Assembly (NCBI RefSeq): GCF_050632745.1
Contig: NZ_JBODSD010000005.1
Span: forward strand, 248,001-312,000
Source: Mumia sp050632745
GTDB lineage: Bacteria > Actinomycetota > Actinomycetes > Propionibacteriales > Nocardioidaceae
Direction of reading: 5' to 3'
Length of the DNA stretch: 64,000 bases
Shown piece by piece: positions 1 through 8,065 of the stretch. Every line of letters begins with the position of its first letter. Within the stretch, counting starts at the first letter, position 1. The position numbers were made by a program, and so were the translations under genes. Under the pieces are notes generated by a model. That model worked only from the letters and a program-made list of their open reading frames with translations, was not told where the DNA came from and ran no database searches.

Positions 1-964
1 CGGGTTGATCCGTTCGGCCAACGCTGCCGCGGACGGGCTCGCCCAGCGGTCGTTGACCGGCATGCTCGACCAGCCGCTCTTCGTGCTGTTCTCCGGCGAC
101 GACAAGGCGGCGCTGCGGCGAGTGACGGGGCTCTGCAGCGCGGGCCGGGAGCCCGTTCACCGCGCGGCCACCCTTGTCACTCGCACCGGTCAACCGGTGA
201 GGGTCGAGATCACCGCGTCCAGCGCCGAACCCGACCGCGTCCAGTGGATCCTGCTGGTCGCAGGGGCGAGCCGACGTGCCTTCTCGCCTGCGCTGACCCA
301 GGCGCTCGGCGCGATCGCCGCCATCGCCGACGAAGAACGACCTGCGACCGACGCCCTGGCGACGGCGGCGGGCCATTGCAGGCGCGCGCTCGGAGGTGCC
401 GCGGAGGTGAGCATCGCACTGGGTCCGCCGACAGAGCCGCAGGCGGTCGCGTCCACGTCGGGCGAGGCCCAGTCCCTCGACGGCGCGCAGATGATGTCGT
501 GCGAAGGACCGACGGTCGCCGCCTTCGTCGAAGGGACCACCGTGACGAGCGAGGACCTCGCCCATGACCCCCGCTGGCCTGCGCTGCGCGACCTTCCCGG
601 GCGCGGGTCCACGTCGGTGATCGCGTGTCCGCTGGTCCCGACGGGCAAGACGACGGGCGTCCTCACGGTCTATCGCGCCGACGACGTCGCTCCGGAGGCC
701 GTCGAGGTCCTCGCGGTGACGCTCTCCGCGGTCCTCGTCGAGCTGGATCTCATGGACGAGCTCGACCGGATGTCGCGCAACATGGACCGTGCGCTGGAGT
801 CCCGCGCCGTGATCGACCAGGCGAAGGGCATCGTGATGGCTGAGCTCGGTCTCGACGCGGACCTCGCGTGGCGTCACATCGTGGCCCTCAGCAACGACCG
901 CAACGTCAAGGCGCGCCAGATCGCGTACCAGATCGTGGAGACGGCGACGCGTCGGAAGCCCTAG
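1..964 (+). CDS. PAS/GAF/ANTAR regulator, 5' end cut by window
   Basis: This is the C-terminal part of a signal-responsive regulator. The frame is open to the left edge, and the first residues (LIRSANAAA) look like the middle of a PAS domain, so the true start lies outside the window. A GAF domain follows at about residues 95-250. The last 60 residues form an ANTAR module, with the typical AKGIVMAELG helix followed by a second helical part. ANTAR domains bind paired RNA hairpins and usually act as antiterminators. The TAG stop shares the palindrome CTAG (961-964) with the stop of the convergent gene. The domain call is firm; the ligand and RNA targets are unknown. Confidence 0.85.
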   Translation, partial: GLIRSANAAADGLAQRSLTGMLDQPLFVLFSGDDKAALRRVTGLCSAGREPVHRAATLVTRTGQPVRVEITASSAEPDRVQWILLVAGASRRAFSPALTQALGAIAAIADEERPATDALATAAGHCRRALGGAAEVSIALGPPTEPQAVASTSGEAQSLDGAQMMSCEGPTVAAFVEGTTVTSEDLAHDPRWPALRDLPGRGSTSVIACPLVPTGKTTGVLTVYRADDVAPEAVEVLAVTLSAVLVELDLMDELDRMSRNMDRALESRAVIDQAKGIVMAELGLDADLAWRHIVALSNDRNVKARQIAYQIVETATRRKP

Positions 965-1152
965 CCTCGGCGCGCTCGCGCAAGGGTGTCGATGCGGTGC
1001 TCGAGGATCTGGCACACGGTCGGACGCGCCGCGTGGTGCTGCTCGTGGTCGAGGAGTGCGATGACGCCGTCGATCCCCAGCGCGCGCAGCCGGACCGTGA
1101 TCGCGCTCGGCGTCAACTGGTCGTAGTCCGCGAGCGGAAGGTTCGTCGGCAT
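961..1152 (-). CDS. small conserved-type protein, 63 aa
   Basis: A short predicted soluble protein starting MPTNLPLADYDQL. The body is helical and charged, and contains ALLDHEQHHAARPTV and a final ILEHRID helix. This pattern resembles a small family I recall from actinobacteria, in which a degenerate DYD-L start is followed by an R-L and E-R-H-A-R-P motif; I cannot name a function. It converges on the ANTAR gene, and the two stop codons overlap in CTAG. It could be a shadow of nothing else, since the opposite strand here is intergenic. Confidence 0.6.
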   Translation of the reverse strand: MPTNLPLADYDQLTPSAITVRLRALGIDGVIALLDHEQHHAARPTVCQILEHRIDTLARARRG

Positions 1153-1218
1153 CGGCAGGGCCTCCCTCCGGCGCTCGCCTGACGGGTACCCCGCGACCAG
1201 GCACCGATGCCTTCGACG

Positions 1219-2664
1219 TCACACGACCTGGAGCTGCTGACGCTCGAGCTCGAGCAGCACGGACCAGTCCACGAGCGCCTCGTCGTCCCAGTCCACGTCG
1301 ACGCCGGCCGCGGACTGTGTCGCCGCCGCGGGGGCAGGTGCGGTCGCCGGCGCGGGCGCAGGCGCTCGGGCAGCAGGACGCGCGCCGTTGGCCGGACCTG
1401 CGAGCAGGTCGCGCAGGATGCGGAGCCGTTGTCGCGCGAGATGTCGAGCCGTGCGGCGTTCGTCCGGGAGCGGCGTGCCGCCGGCGAGGGTGAAGAGCGT
1501 CGTGCCGTCTCCGGCCGAGCGGGCGTGCAGCCGTCCCGCGTGCACGAGGTGGTGGCAGCGGGCGCACAGTCCGACGAGCGTGTCGAGGTCGGTCGACCCC
1601 AGGTCACGCGCCCACCAGTCGAGGTGGTGGATCTCGAGGGAGACGTTGCTGCAGCCCGGGTTGGCGCAGCGCCCCTCCTGCCGGGCGAGGATCGCCTTGC
1701 GTTGCGGGAGCGTGGCGAGCCGCTCGCTGCGTCCGACGTTGAGGACCGCGGCCTGGGGCAGGGCGCCGGTGGTGAATCCGGCCGTCAGGATCCCGGTGAC
1801 GTCGCTGTCGCACAGCATCGACCCGAGGAGACGGTCGCCGATGACGCCCCAGCCCTCCAGCCGCGCCGGCTCCGCACCAGGCCGACCCTGAAGCCGGTCG
1901 AGATCGACGGTCACCTGCAGCTGAGGACGGATGCCCTTGCGCGTCGGCAACCCGTGATCGAGCACCGTGTCGAGCAGGGCCTCCAACCCCGCGACCCGGC
2001 GCTCTGACGGCGCCCGGCGGTCGTCACGGCCGGTGGCACGGCCCAGAGAGTCGAGCACCGTCTTGAGCTTGGCACCGGTCGTGACGTCGAGGAACCCGTC
2101 GACGACGAACCCGTCGCCCACCCTGCTCACCTGCAGGTCACGCTTGTCCATGCCACGGATGTAGGCCTCGTCGAGGCTGTCGGGGTGGATCGCGTCGATC
2201 CACGACCGGATCTCCTCGCGCAGCGCGGGCGGCTCGTGCGACTCGGCGACGGAGACGAGGTAGTCGGTGCCGAGCGTGATGATCTCCTCGCCGCCCTTCT
2301 TGAGCCCGGTCGAGAACTCGTGGACGTGGTCGAGGCGGACACGACCGGCGTTCAAGGCCTCCCGGAGCGGTGGGAGCGTCCGCATCGTCCGGCCGGCCGT
2401 CACCAGCCTCCCCGCCTCCGCCGACGAGAGGTTGAGCTCGCGACGAGCCCACGCCTTGACCGTGGGTGCCCCGTCGTCCTCCGGTCCCCCGCTCGCCGCG
2501 AACGACGACATGGCCTCCGCCTTGACCCCGTCGAGGAGGTCCTGCGCCGTCTGCACCGCGCGGATGAGCGAGGCCTTCTCCGCGTTCGTAGCGAGCTCGA
2601 GCGAGGTCCCAGCGAGCGCGACGACAGCGTCGCCCAGCGCATCGACGAGCACGGCTTCAAACAT
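1219..2664 (-). CDS. 13E12/DUF222 protein with C-terminal HNH nuclease domain
   Basis: A 481-residue protein of the 13E12 repeat family (DUF222 followed by an HNH endonuclease fold). The N-terminal two thirds are helical DUF222. The HNH part lies near residue 345, with CANPGC, IHHLDWW and CARCHHLVH giving a zinc-knuckle cysteine set and the catalytic histidines. A low-complexity Ala/Pro stretch follows, then an acidic tail. The open frame runs much further upstream, but I start at the ATG at 2664. It sits six bases after a -10 element, and the DUF222 homology begins there. An alternative ATG at 2685 would fall inside the LexA-like box. Relatives in mycobacteria are DNA-damage inducible; the substrate is unknown. 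Confidence 0.85.
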   Translation of the reverse strand: MFEAVLVDALGDAVVALAGTSLELATNAEKASLIRAVQTAQDLLDGVKAEAMSSFAASGGPEDDGAPTVKAWARRELNLSSAEAGRLVTAGRTMRTLPPLREALNAGRVRLDHVHEFSTGLKKGGEEIITLGTDYLVSVAESHEPPALREEIRSWIDAIHPDSLDEAYIRGMDKRDLQVSRVGDGFVVDGFLDVTTGAKLKTVLDSLGRATGRDDRRAPSERRVAGLEALLDTVLDHGLPTRKGIRPQLQVTVDLDRLQGRPGAEPARLEGWGVIGDRLLGSMLCDSDVTGILTAGFTTGALPQAAVLNVGRSERLATLPQRKAILARQEGRCANPGCSNVSLEIHHLDWWARDLGSTDLDTLVGLCARCHHLVHAGRLHARSAGDGTTLFTLAGGTPLPDERRTARHLARQRLRILRDLLAGPANGARPAARAPAPAPATAPAPAAATQSAAGVDVDWDDEALVDWSVLLELERQQLQVV

Positions 2665-2670
2665 GGATAC

Positions 2671-2699
2671 ATCGTATTCGATCATCTGTTCGAGCACAA
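2671..2699 (-). promoter_or_regulatory. leaderless promoter of the HNH gene
   Basis: Read on the minus strand, TTGTGC (2694-2699) and TACGAT (2671-2676) are separated by exactly 17 bases. The ATG at 2664 follows six bases after the -10 element, so the transcript probably begins at the start codon. No Shine-Dalgarno sequence is present, which agrees with a leaderless mRNA. The spacer is almost filled by the LexA-like palindrome. Confidence 0.6.
2678..2693 (-). promoter_or_regulatory. LexA (SOS) box
   Basis: On the minus strand the sequence is TCGAACAGATGATCGA. It matches the mycobacterial/actinobacterial SOS consensus TCGAAC-N4-GTTCGA at 11 of 12 defined positions. It lies between the -35 and -10 elements of the HNH gene, where bound LexA would block RNA polymerase. 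Several 13E12 genes of Mycobacterium tuberculosis are known LexA targets, which supports the call. Confidence 0.65.
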
Positions 2700-2816
2700 G
2701 AGCGACGATGGTGAGCGACCGGCTGGCCGGGATCGACCGCATCGGCGGCGACCCCCCGGCTGCGCACTCTCCTCGAGTCGAGCGTCGAGGAGCGCCCGGC
2801 GCACACGGGCAGCGCG

Positions 2817-4274
2817 TCAGGCGAGGCCGTCGCGGCGCAGGAGGAGCCAGAGCTCGGCAGCCACGTCGGGGTCGTTCAGATCCAGCCCGAGGACCGAGTG
2901 CGCACGAGCGATCCGGTGGCGCAGCGTGTTGCGGTGGACGCCGAGCTCGCGCGACGCCGGCTCCCACTGACCCCAGTTGCGCAGGTACGCGGCCACCGCT
3001 CCCGTCAGGTCCGCCCGTCCGTAGTCCCCGAGGCGACGCAAGGCGTGGTCGAGACCGGAGGTCCGCAAGGACCGCTTCTCGAGGACGCGCGTGCTCCCGC
3101 GGGCCAGGCCGTCGAGCAGCCGCTGCAGACCGACCCGGACGTCGTGGACCCGATCGAGCGGGACCGCCTCGGAGACCAGGGAGACGACGTTCGGGTCGAC
3201 CTGCCGCAACGCGGTGCCCAGCCGAGCGGCGTCGGGCTTCTCGCTCGGAGCCAGGAACCACAGCGCGTCCGGGTCGTGCCACCCGGCGACCACTCCGGGA
3301 CACCACTCGCGCACGACCTGGTCCACGGCCACGGGGGCGGTGCTCTCGACGACCACGATGCGCATCTCGTGAGCGATCGCGATGTCGAGCCGGGACGCGA
3401 GGCGTGCCGCCGCGTCGGGCAGCCGCATGTCGACGAGCATCGCCACGGCCTGCGCGTGACCCTGGCTCCGGGCCTGGTCCTGGTCGCGTCGCAGCGTGCC
3501 GAGGGTCAGCAGGGCCGCCGCTGCGAGCCCGACGCGGTGCTGGGTCCCGGTGAGCCGGTTCTCGGTCCCGATGAGGAGGTGCCCCACGACGCGCTGCCCC
3601 AGCGTGATCGGGTAGCCGATCGACGAGCCCTCGGCGCGCTCGAGGGTGAGCGGCGCGGTCGACGCCTGCCGCGACGACGACCGCAGCTCGGCGGCCACGT
3701 CGACGGCGTCCTGCAGGCGGCCGGAGGGATGGACGTGCTCCACCTCGCCGGTCGGGCCGAGCATCGCCGCCCATCCCCGCATCGCGTACGCCAGCGAGCG
3801 CAGCGTGGCCGACACGGGATCGCCGGAGAACGCCGCCTTGACGAGCTCGCTGTGCGCCATCACCGCTTCACCGAGGTCGCGGCGCTCGGCCTCGGTGCGC
3901 AGCTTCCAGTACGCCTTGGTCACGTCGAGGAACGCACCCTCGGGAGGGACGACCAGGAGCGCCAGCCGGGCGCGCGCGCAGACCTCGCGCAGCGCCAGCG
4001 GGACACCTTCCAGGCTGGGCCCCAGACCGAGTCCCAGGGCGGCGACCTCGGCGCCGCAGAGGCGCGCGACGTACTCCTCGATGCCGGCCTCGTTCCGAGG
4101 GAGGGAAAGCCCCGTCGTGAGCAGGAGCTCGCCCCCGCTGAGGTACGGCGTGGGGTCGGCGAGGTCACTTACGTGGACCGCACTCACAGGCTGGTCCGGG
4201 GCGTCCTGAAGGGGCAACAACCTCAAGACATCAGGGATCTCCGCACAGAGCTGCGAGACAGCAGGGAGATCCAT
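2817..4274 (-). CDS. PucR-family transcriptional regulator
   Basis: A 485-residue regulator. The N-terminal PucR domain (about residues 1-125) has the characteristic LSGGELLLTTGLSL segment. A GGDEF-like middle region follows. At the C terminus (about 425-475) is the PucR/CdaR helix-turn-helix, with RNTLRHRIAR as recognition helix. Family members usually activate transport and catabolic operons for purines, amino acids or peptides in response to the substrate. It is divergent from the ABC importer, with 183 bases between the genes, and is its most likely regulator. An 18-bp palindrome shared with the 22-kb TetR locus lies 12 bases upstream of its ATG, so it may itself be repressed by that TetR protein. 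Confidence 0.88.
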   Translation of the reverse strand: MDLPAVSQLCAEIPDVLRLLPLQDAPDQPVSAVHVSDLADPTPYLSGGELLLTTGLSLPRNEAGIEEYVARLCGAEVAALGLGLGPSLEGVPLALREVCARARLALLVVPPEGAFLDVTKAYWKLRTEAERRDLGEAVMAHSELVKAAFSGDPVSATLRSLAYAMRGWAAMLGPTGEVEHVHPSGRLQDAVDVAAELRSSSRQASTAPLTLERAEGSSIGYPITLGQRVVGHLLIGTENRLTGTQHRVGLAAAALLTLGTLRRDQDQARSQGHAQAVAMLVDMRLPDAAARLASRLDIAIAHEMRIVVVESTAPVAVDQVVREWCPGVVAGWHDPDALWFLAPSEKPDAARLGTALRQVDPNVVSLVSEAVPLDRVHDVRVGLQRLLDGLARGSTRVLEKRSLRTSGLDHALRRLGDYGRADLTGAVAAYLRNWGQWEPASRELGVHRNTLRHRIARAHSVLGLDLNDPDVAAELWLLLRRDGLA

Positions 4275-4285
4275 GGACGCATCTT

Positions 4286-4303
4286 ATGAGACCGCACTCT
4301 CAC
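4286..4303 (-). promoter_or_regulatory. candidate TetR operator before pucR-like gene
   Basis: Read on the minus strand the site is GTGAGAGTGCGGTCTCAT. It has TGAGA/TCTCA arms and matches the operator-like site at 22233-22250 at 15 of 18 positions. It sits 12 bases before the pucR ATG, in the divergent promoter region shared with the ABC importer. A function as operator is inferred from the repeated motif. Confidence 0.5.
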
Positions 4304-4457
4304 ACGTGGACACCGGGCCGGGTCGAACCGCACAGGTCGCCCGACTTTTGTGCATCTCGTCCAACGAACGTGCCCCGGGTCACTGGGCAGCATGTGCGCA
4401 TCGGTCAACGTCGACCGGCCTTCTCCCCCCACGGCCTGATCGCCTCCTGGAGGATCC

Positions 4458-6110
4458 ATGACCCGAAACCTCTTCGCTCGGACACGCACCCGTGCGCTCT
4501 CCGTCGCCGCGGCCGCCGTCCTCGCGGCGAGCCTCACCGCCTGCAACGGCTCGTCGTCCTCCGATGCGACCTCGGAGCGCGACGCGGAGGTCGTCAACAG
4601 CGCCCCCGCAGCCGACGGCGCCATCGACGAGCTCAACTGGGGCGTGCCGTTCGGCGAACCGCCGAGCGTCGACCCCGCCGCCGGCGGCGACAGCAGCGCC
4701 AACCTCATCAAGGCGAACGTCTGCGAGCCGCTGCTCCGCCTCAACGACGACTACACGATCAGCCCGGCGCTGGCCGAGTCGTGGGAGTACTCGGACGACA
4801 ACCTGACGCTGACCTTCACGATCCGTCAGGACGTGAAGTTCTCCGACGGTACGCCGATGACCGTCGAGGACGTCCGCTACAGCCTGGCCCGCAACCTCGA
4901 TCCCGAGCTCGCCTCCACCTGGGCGAGCAGCGTGTACGGCAACGTCAAGTCCGTCACCGCCCAGGGCGACGACAAGGTCGTGGTCAGCTTCAACGCGCCG
5001 GACTCCCTCTTCGTCAAGGCGATGTCGATCACCGCCGGACTCGTCAGCGAGAAGGCGTACGTCGAGAAGGCCGGCAGCGCGTACGGCACCGCGTCGGGCG
5101 GGCTGATGTGCACCGGTCCGTACGCGATCGCGAGCTGGCAGTCCGGGAGCGGGATGACCCTGACGGCCAACCCGCACTACTGGGACGAGAAGTTCACCCC
5201 GCACGCCAAGACGGTGAACCTCAAGTTCATCACCGAGGCGTCGTCGCTCGTCCAGGGTCTGGAGTCCGGGAGCCTCGACGGCTCGTACGACGTCCCGCCC
5301 GGATCGATCGCCTCGCTCCGCAAGACCGGCAGCGTCTATCAGGGCCCGTCGCCCCAGATGCTGCAGATCTACCCGAACGCCGGCGCGATGGACGACGTGA
5401 AGCTGCGCCAGGCGGTCAACCTGCTCATCGACCGCACCGCCGTCGCCGAGCAGATCTACCACGGCACCGCCGAGCCGATGTACACCTTCACCCCGAAGCT
5501 CCTCTGGGGCGACGGAGCCGACACCCTCCAGTCAGCGCTCGACGAGCTCGACAAGCCGGAGAAGGTGGACCTCGACGAGGCCAAGAAGCTCATCGAGTCG
5601 ATGGACAACCCGCCGACCGAGCTGACCATGGCGATCATCGCCGGCCACGAGCAGATGCGTCTCACCTCGGCCCTCCTGCAGGAGTCGCTGAAGAAGGTCG
5701 GCATCGCGCTGACGATCAAGCCGATCCAGCCGGCCGAGAACGTCGCCTACTTCACCGACCCGGCCGCACGCGAGGGCGTCGACCTGATCATGAACACCGG
5801 GTGGTCCGCGGTTCCCGACTACCTCTTCTACGCCCGGCGGGTCGTGGTGCCGGAAGGCCGCTTCAACCTCCTCGGCTACGAGAACTCGACCGTCACGCAG
5901 CTGGTCGAGAAGGCGGCTCAGACCTTCGACGAGCCCGAGCGTGCCGAGACCTTCGCGGAGGCCGAGGCGACGTTCACCCCGGAGGTCCCGCTGATGCCGG
6001 TGGCGAACCCCCGCGAGGTCTCCTTCGTCCGCAAGGGGCTCGGTGGTCTCACCACGTCGTTCGCCTACGTCTACCACCCGAGCCTCGCGACCATCGGCGC
6101 GACGAAGTAG
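4458..6110 (+). CDS. extracellular solute-binding lipoprotein, peptide/opine-type ABC importer
   Basis: A 550-residue family 5 solute-binding protein (DppA/OppA type). The signal peptide ends in the lipobox LTAC, so Cys29 should be lipidated after cleavage. The family signature lies around residues 100-145 (LAESWEYSDDNLTLTFTIRQ and SDGTPMTVEDVRYS). The start has a good ribosome site (GGAGG, 5 bases before the ATG). It is the first gene of an importer operon placed before an amidase and an aminotransferase. This suggests import of an amide, a short peptide or an N-acylated amine, but the ligand cannot be read from sequence. A strong stem-loop separates it from the permease genes and should favour its higher expression. 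Confidence 0.92.
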   Translation: MTRNLFARTRTRALSVAAAAVLAASLTACNGSSSSDATSERDAEVVNSAPAADGAIDELNWGVPFGEPPSVDPAAGGDSSANLIKANVCEPLLRLNDDYTISPALAESWEYSDDNLTLTFTIRQDVKFSDGTPMTVEDVRYSLARNLDPELASTWASSVYGNVKSVTAQGDDKVVVSFNAPDSLFVKAMSITAGLVSEKAYVEKAGSAYGTASGGLMCTGPYAIASWQSGSGMTLTANPHYWDEKFTPHAKTVNLKFITEASSLVQGLESGSLDGSYDVPPGSIASLRKTGSVYQGPSPQMLQIYPNAGAMDDVKLRQAVNLLIDRTAVAEQIYHGTAEPMYTFTPKLLWGDGADTLQSALDELDKPEKVDLDEAKKLIESMDNPPTELTMAIIAGHEQMRLTSALLQESLKKVGIALTIKPIQPAENVAYFTDPAAREGVDLIMNTGWSAVPDYLFYARRVVVPEGRFNLLGYENSTVTQLVEKAAQTFDEPERAETFAEAEATFTPEVPLMPVANPREVSFVRKGLGGLTTSFAYVYHPSLATIGATK

Positions 6111-6161
6111 CCGTCGCCGACGTCACCCGCACGACCCTTCGTCCACCGTCGTACGAAGGCA

Positions 6162-6197
6162 GGAGGTGGGGGCCGGAACACCCCGGCCCCCACCTCC
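6162..6197 (+). other. intra-operon stem-loop (attenuator or RNA stabiliser)
   Basis: A perfect 15-bp GC-rich stem (GGAGGTGGGGGCCGG paired with its complement) has a 6-base loop (AACACC). It lies between the binding-protein gene and the first permease gene. There is no U tract. A second, weaker hairpin (CTTCGT/ACGAAG arms, 6137-6158) precedes it. Such structures after binding-protein genes commonly cause partial termination or protect the upstream mRNA, giving more binding protein than permease. Confidence 0.75.
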
Positions 6198-6236
6198 GCA
6201 TCGCAGGACACCACCCGACACGAAGGGAGCAAGGGG

Positions 6237-7178
6237 ATGCGGAGCGTTCTCAAGAACGTGATCGGCGCGCTCGTCACCATCCTGGTGGCCAGTGCCGTCA
6301 TCTTCGCGGCCATGCAGCTCGTCCCCGGGGACCCGGCCGCCGAGATCGCCGGCACGGACGCGACCGCCACGGAGGTGGAGCAGGTCCGGCACAACCTCGG
6401 CCTGGACCGACCCGCGTGGATCCGCTACTTCGACTGGCTCGGAGGGTTCGTCACCGGCGACTTCGGCCAGTCGCTCCAGCACCGTCAGAGCGTGCTCACG
6501 CTCCTGAAGCCCCGGCTCGGAGCGACCCTCATGCTCGATCTGTACGCCACGCTGCTCGTCGCCGTCGTCGGGATCGGCCTCGGCGTCCTCGCGGCCCGCA
6601 ACCGCCGCATGAGCTCCACGCTGACCGTGGCGAGCAGCGTGTTCGTCGGGCTGCCGACGTTCGTCGCCGCGATCTTCCTGATCCAGGTGTTCGCGATCTC
6701 ACTGGGCTGGTTCCCGGCGCTCGCCGACACCGGCAACGGCCTGGCGTCCACGATCCACTCGCTGACGCTTCCCGCCATCGCGCTCTCCCTCTCGTGGATC
6801 GCCCTCGTCGCCCAGATATCCCGCGCCAGCTTCCGAGAACAGCTCGGACGGGAGCACGTCGAGACCGCGGTCGGGCGCGGGCTCACGGAGAACGCGATCT
6901 TCCGTCGTCATGTGATGCGCAACGGAGCCGCACCGATCGTCAGCGTCATCAGCCTGACGATGGGCGGCCTGATCGCGGGGTCCGTGGTGGTGGAGCGCGC
7001 CTTCAGCATCGACGGCATCGGCGCCTTCCTCGTCCAGTCGATCCTGCGGCACGACGCCGAGGTGGTCATGGCGATCACCATGCTCATCGTCGTCGTCTTC
7101 ATCGCCGTCACCGTCATCGCGGACCTGATCCAGCTGGCGATCGATCCGCGGCTGCGTACTCGAGGAGTGGACCGATGA
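6237..7178 (+). CDS. ABC transporter permease, DppB type
   Basis: A 313-residue inner-membrane permease. The N-terminal transmembrane helix (about 10-30) is followed by PGDPAAE, typical of DppB/OppB proteins. Five further helices follow. The cytoplasmic EAA-type loop is near residues 195-225 (SFREQLGREHVETAVGRGL). It pairs with the next gene to form the membrane channel of the peptide-type importer. AAGGGGATG gives a close ribosome site. Its stop overlaps the next start by 4 bases (ATGA), indicating translational coupling. Confidence 0.93.
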   Translation: MRSVLKNVIGALVTILVASAVIFAAMQLVPGDPAAEIAGTDATATEVEQVRHNLGLDRPAWIRYFDWLGGFVTGDFGQSLQHRQSVLTLLKPRLGATLMLDLYATLLVAVVGIGLGVLAARNRRMSSTLTVASSVFVGLPTFVAAIFLIQVFAISLGWFPALADTGNGLASTIHSLTLPAIALSLSWIALVAQISRASFREQLGREHVETAVGRGLTENAIFRRHVMRNGAAPIVSVISLTMGGLIAGSVVVERAFSIDGIGAFLVQSILRHDAEVVMAITMLIVVVFIAVTVIADLIQLAIDPRLRTRGVDR

Positions 7179-8065
7179 CCAGTACCGGACTCGTCACGCC
7201 GCCGCCGCGACGTGCTCGCCGCCTGCGCTCCGGGCAGCCCGCCCGACGCTCGGTGCTGCGTCAGGACCGTGTCGCCCTCGGGCTGACGATCTTCCTCGGC
7301 CTTCTCGTGCTGGTCGCCGTGCTCGCCCCGGTCCTCGCCCCGTACGCGCCGGACGAGACCGACATCCTCTCGGCGTCGCAGGGCCCGAGCGCCGCCCACC
7401 TCCTCGGCACCGACGCGCTCGGCCGCGACCTGCTGTCCCGCCTGATCTACGGGACGCGCCTCAGCCTGCTCGGCCCCGTGGTCGTCATCGGGGTCGCCAC
7501 GGTGTGCGCCGTGGCCCTCGTGCTGTCCTCGGTCTGGATCGGCGGCCGGTACGACCGGTTCGTCGGGAAGGCGCTGAGCGTCCTCTTCTCCTTCCCGGGG
7601 CTGATCCTCGCGATCGTGGTCGTCGCCATCGTCGGCGCCGGCATCACGGGCCCGATCGTCGCCTTCTCGATCGCGTTCATCCCCTACATCGCGCGGGTCC
7701 TCCGTCCGGTCGCGCTGCGGGAGCGGTCGATGACCTACGTGAACGCGCTACAGATGCTCGGCGTCTCCGGCTGGACGATCTGCGTGCGCCACCTCCTGCC
7801 GAACATCTTCCCGTTCGTCCGCGCGCACGTCACGATCGCGCTCGGAACGGCCCTCGTCGACCTGGCCGCCGTCTCGTACATCGGTCTCGGGGTCCAGGCA
7901 CCCGCCGCCGAGTGGGGCCTGCAGATCTCGACCGGTCAGGCCGACCTGCTCGCCGGCAAGCCGTGGGAGTCGCTGACGGCCTGCGTCGCCGTCCTGGTCG
8001 TCGTCATCGCCGTGAACATCCTCGGTGAACGACTCGCCGCAGCCGCCCAGAAGGAGGGTCGATGA
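7175..8065 (+). CDS. ABC transporter permease, DppC type
   Basis: A 296-residue permease of the DppC/OppC family. It has a basic Arg/Pro-rich cytoplasmic N terminus, a first helix at about 32-52 and the family motif HLLGTDALGRDLLSRLIYG near residues 70-90. The EAA-type loop lies around residue 190. The open frame extends far upstream, but the ATG at 7175 overlaps the previous stop and begins where DppC homology starts. The end overlaps the next start by 4 bases (ATGA). Confidence 0.92.
   Translation: MTSTGLVTPPPRRARRLRSGQPARRSVLRQDRVALGLTIFLGLLVLVAVLAPVLAPYAPDETDILSASQGPSAAHLLGTDALGRDLLSRLIYGTRLSLLGPVVVIGVATVCAVALVLSSVWIGGRYDRFVGKALSVLFSFPGLILAIVVVAIVGAGITGPIVAFSIAFIPYIARVLRPVALRERSMTYVNALQMLGVSGWTICVRHLLPNIFPFVRAHVTIALGTALVDLAAVSYIGLGVQAPAAEWGLQISTGQADLLAGKPWESLTACVAVLVVVIAVNILGERLAAAAQKEGR

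Noticed and set aside
2665..3774. Long N-terminal extension of the HNH protein
   Set aside because: It lies opposite the PucR gene and is not protein-like; the promoter with LexA box at 2671-2699 places the start at 2664.
4330..4420. PucR binding site in front of the importer
   Set aside because: I could not find a convincing inverted repeat other than the TetR-like site; the TTTTGTGCA stretch is not enough for a call.
4286..7174. N-terminal part of a very long plus-strand frame running into the second permease
   Set aside because: It overlaps the binding-protein and first permease genes in another frame and has no homology before the ATG at 7175.
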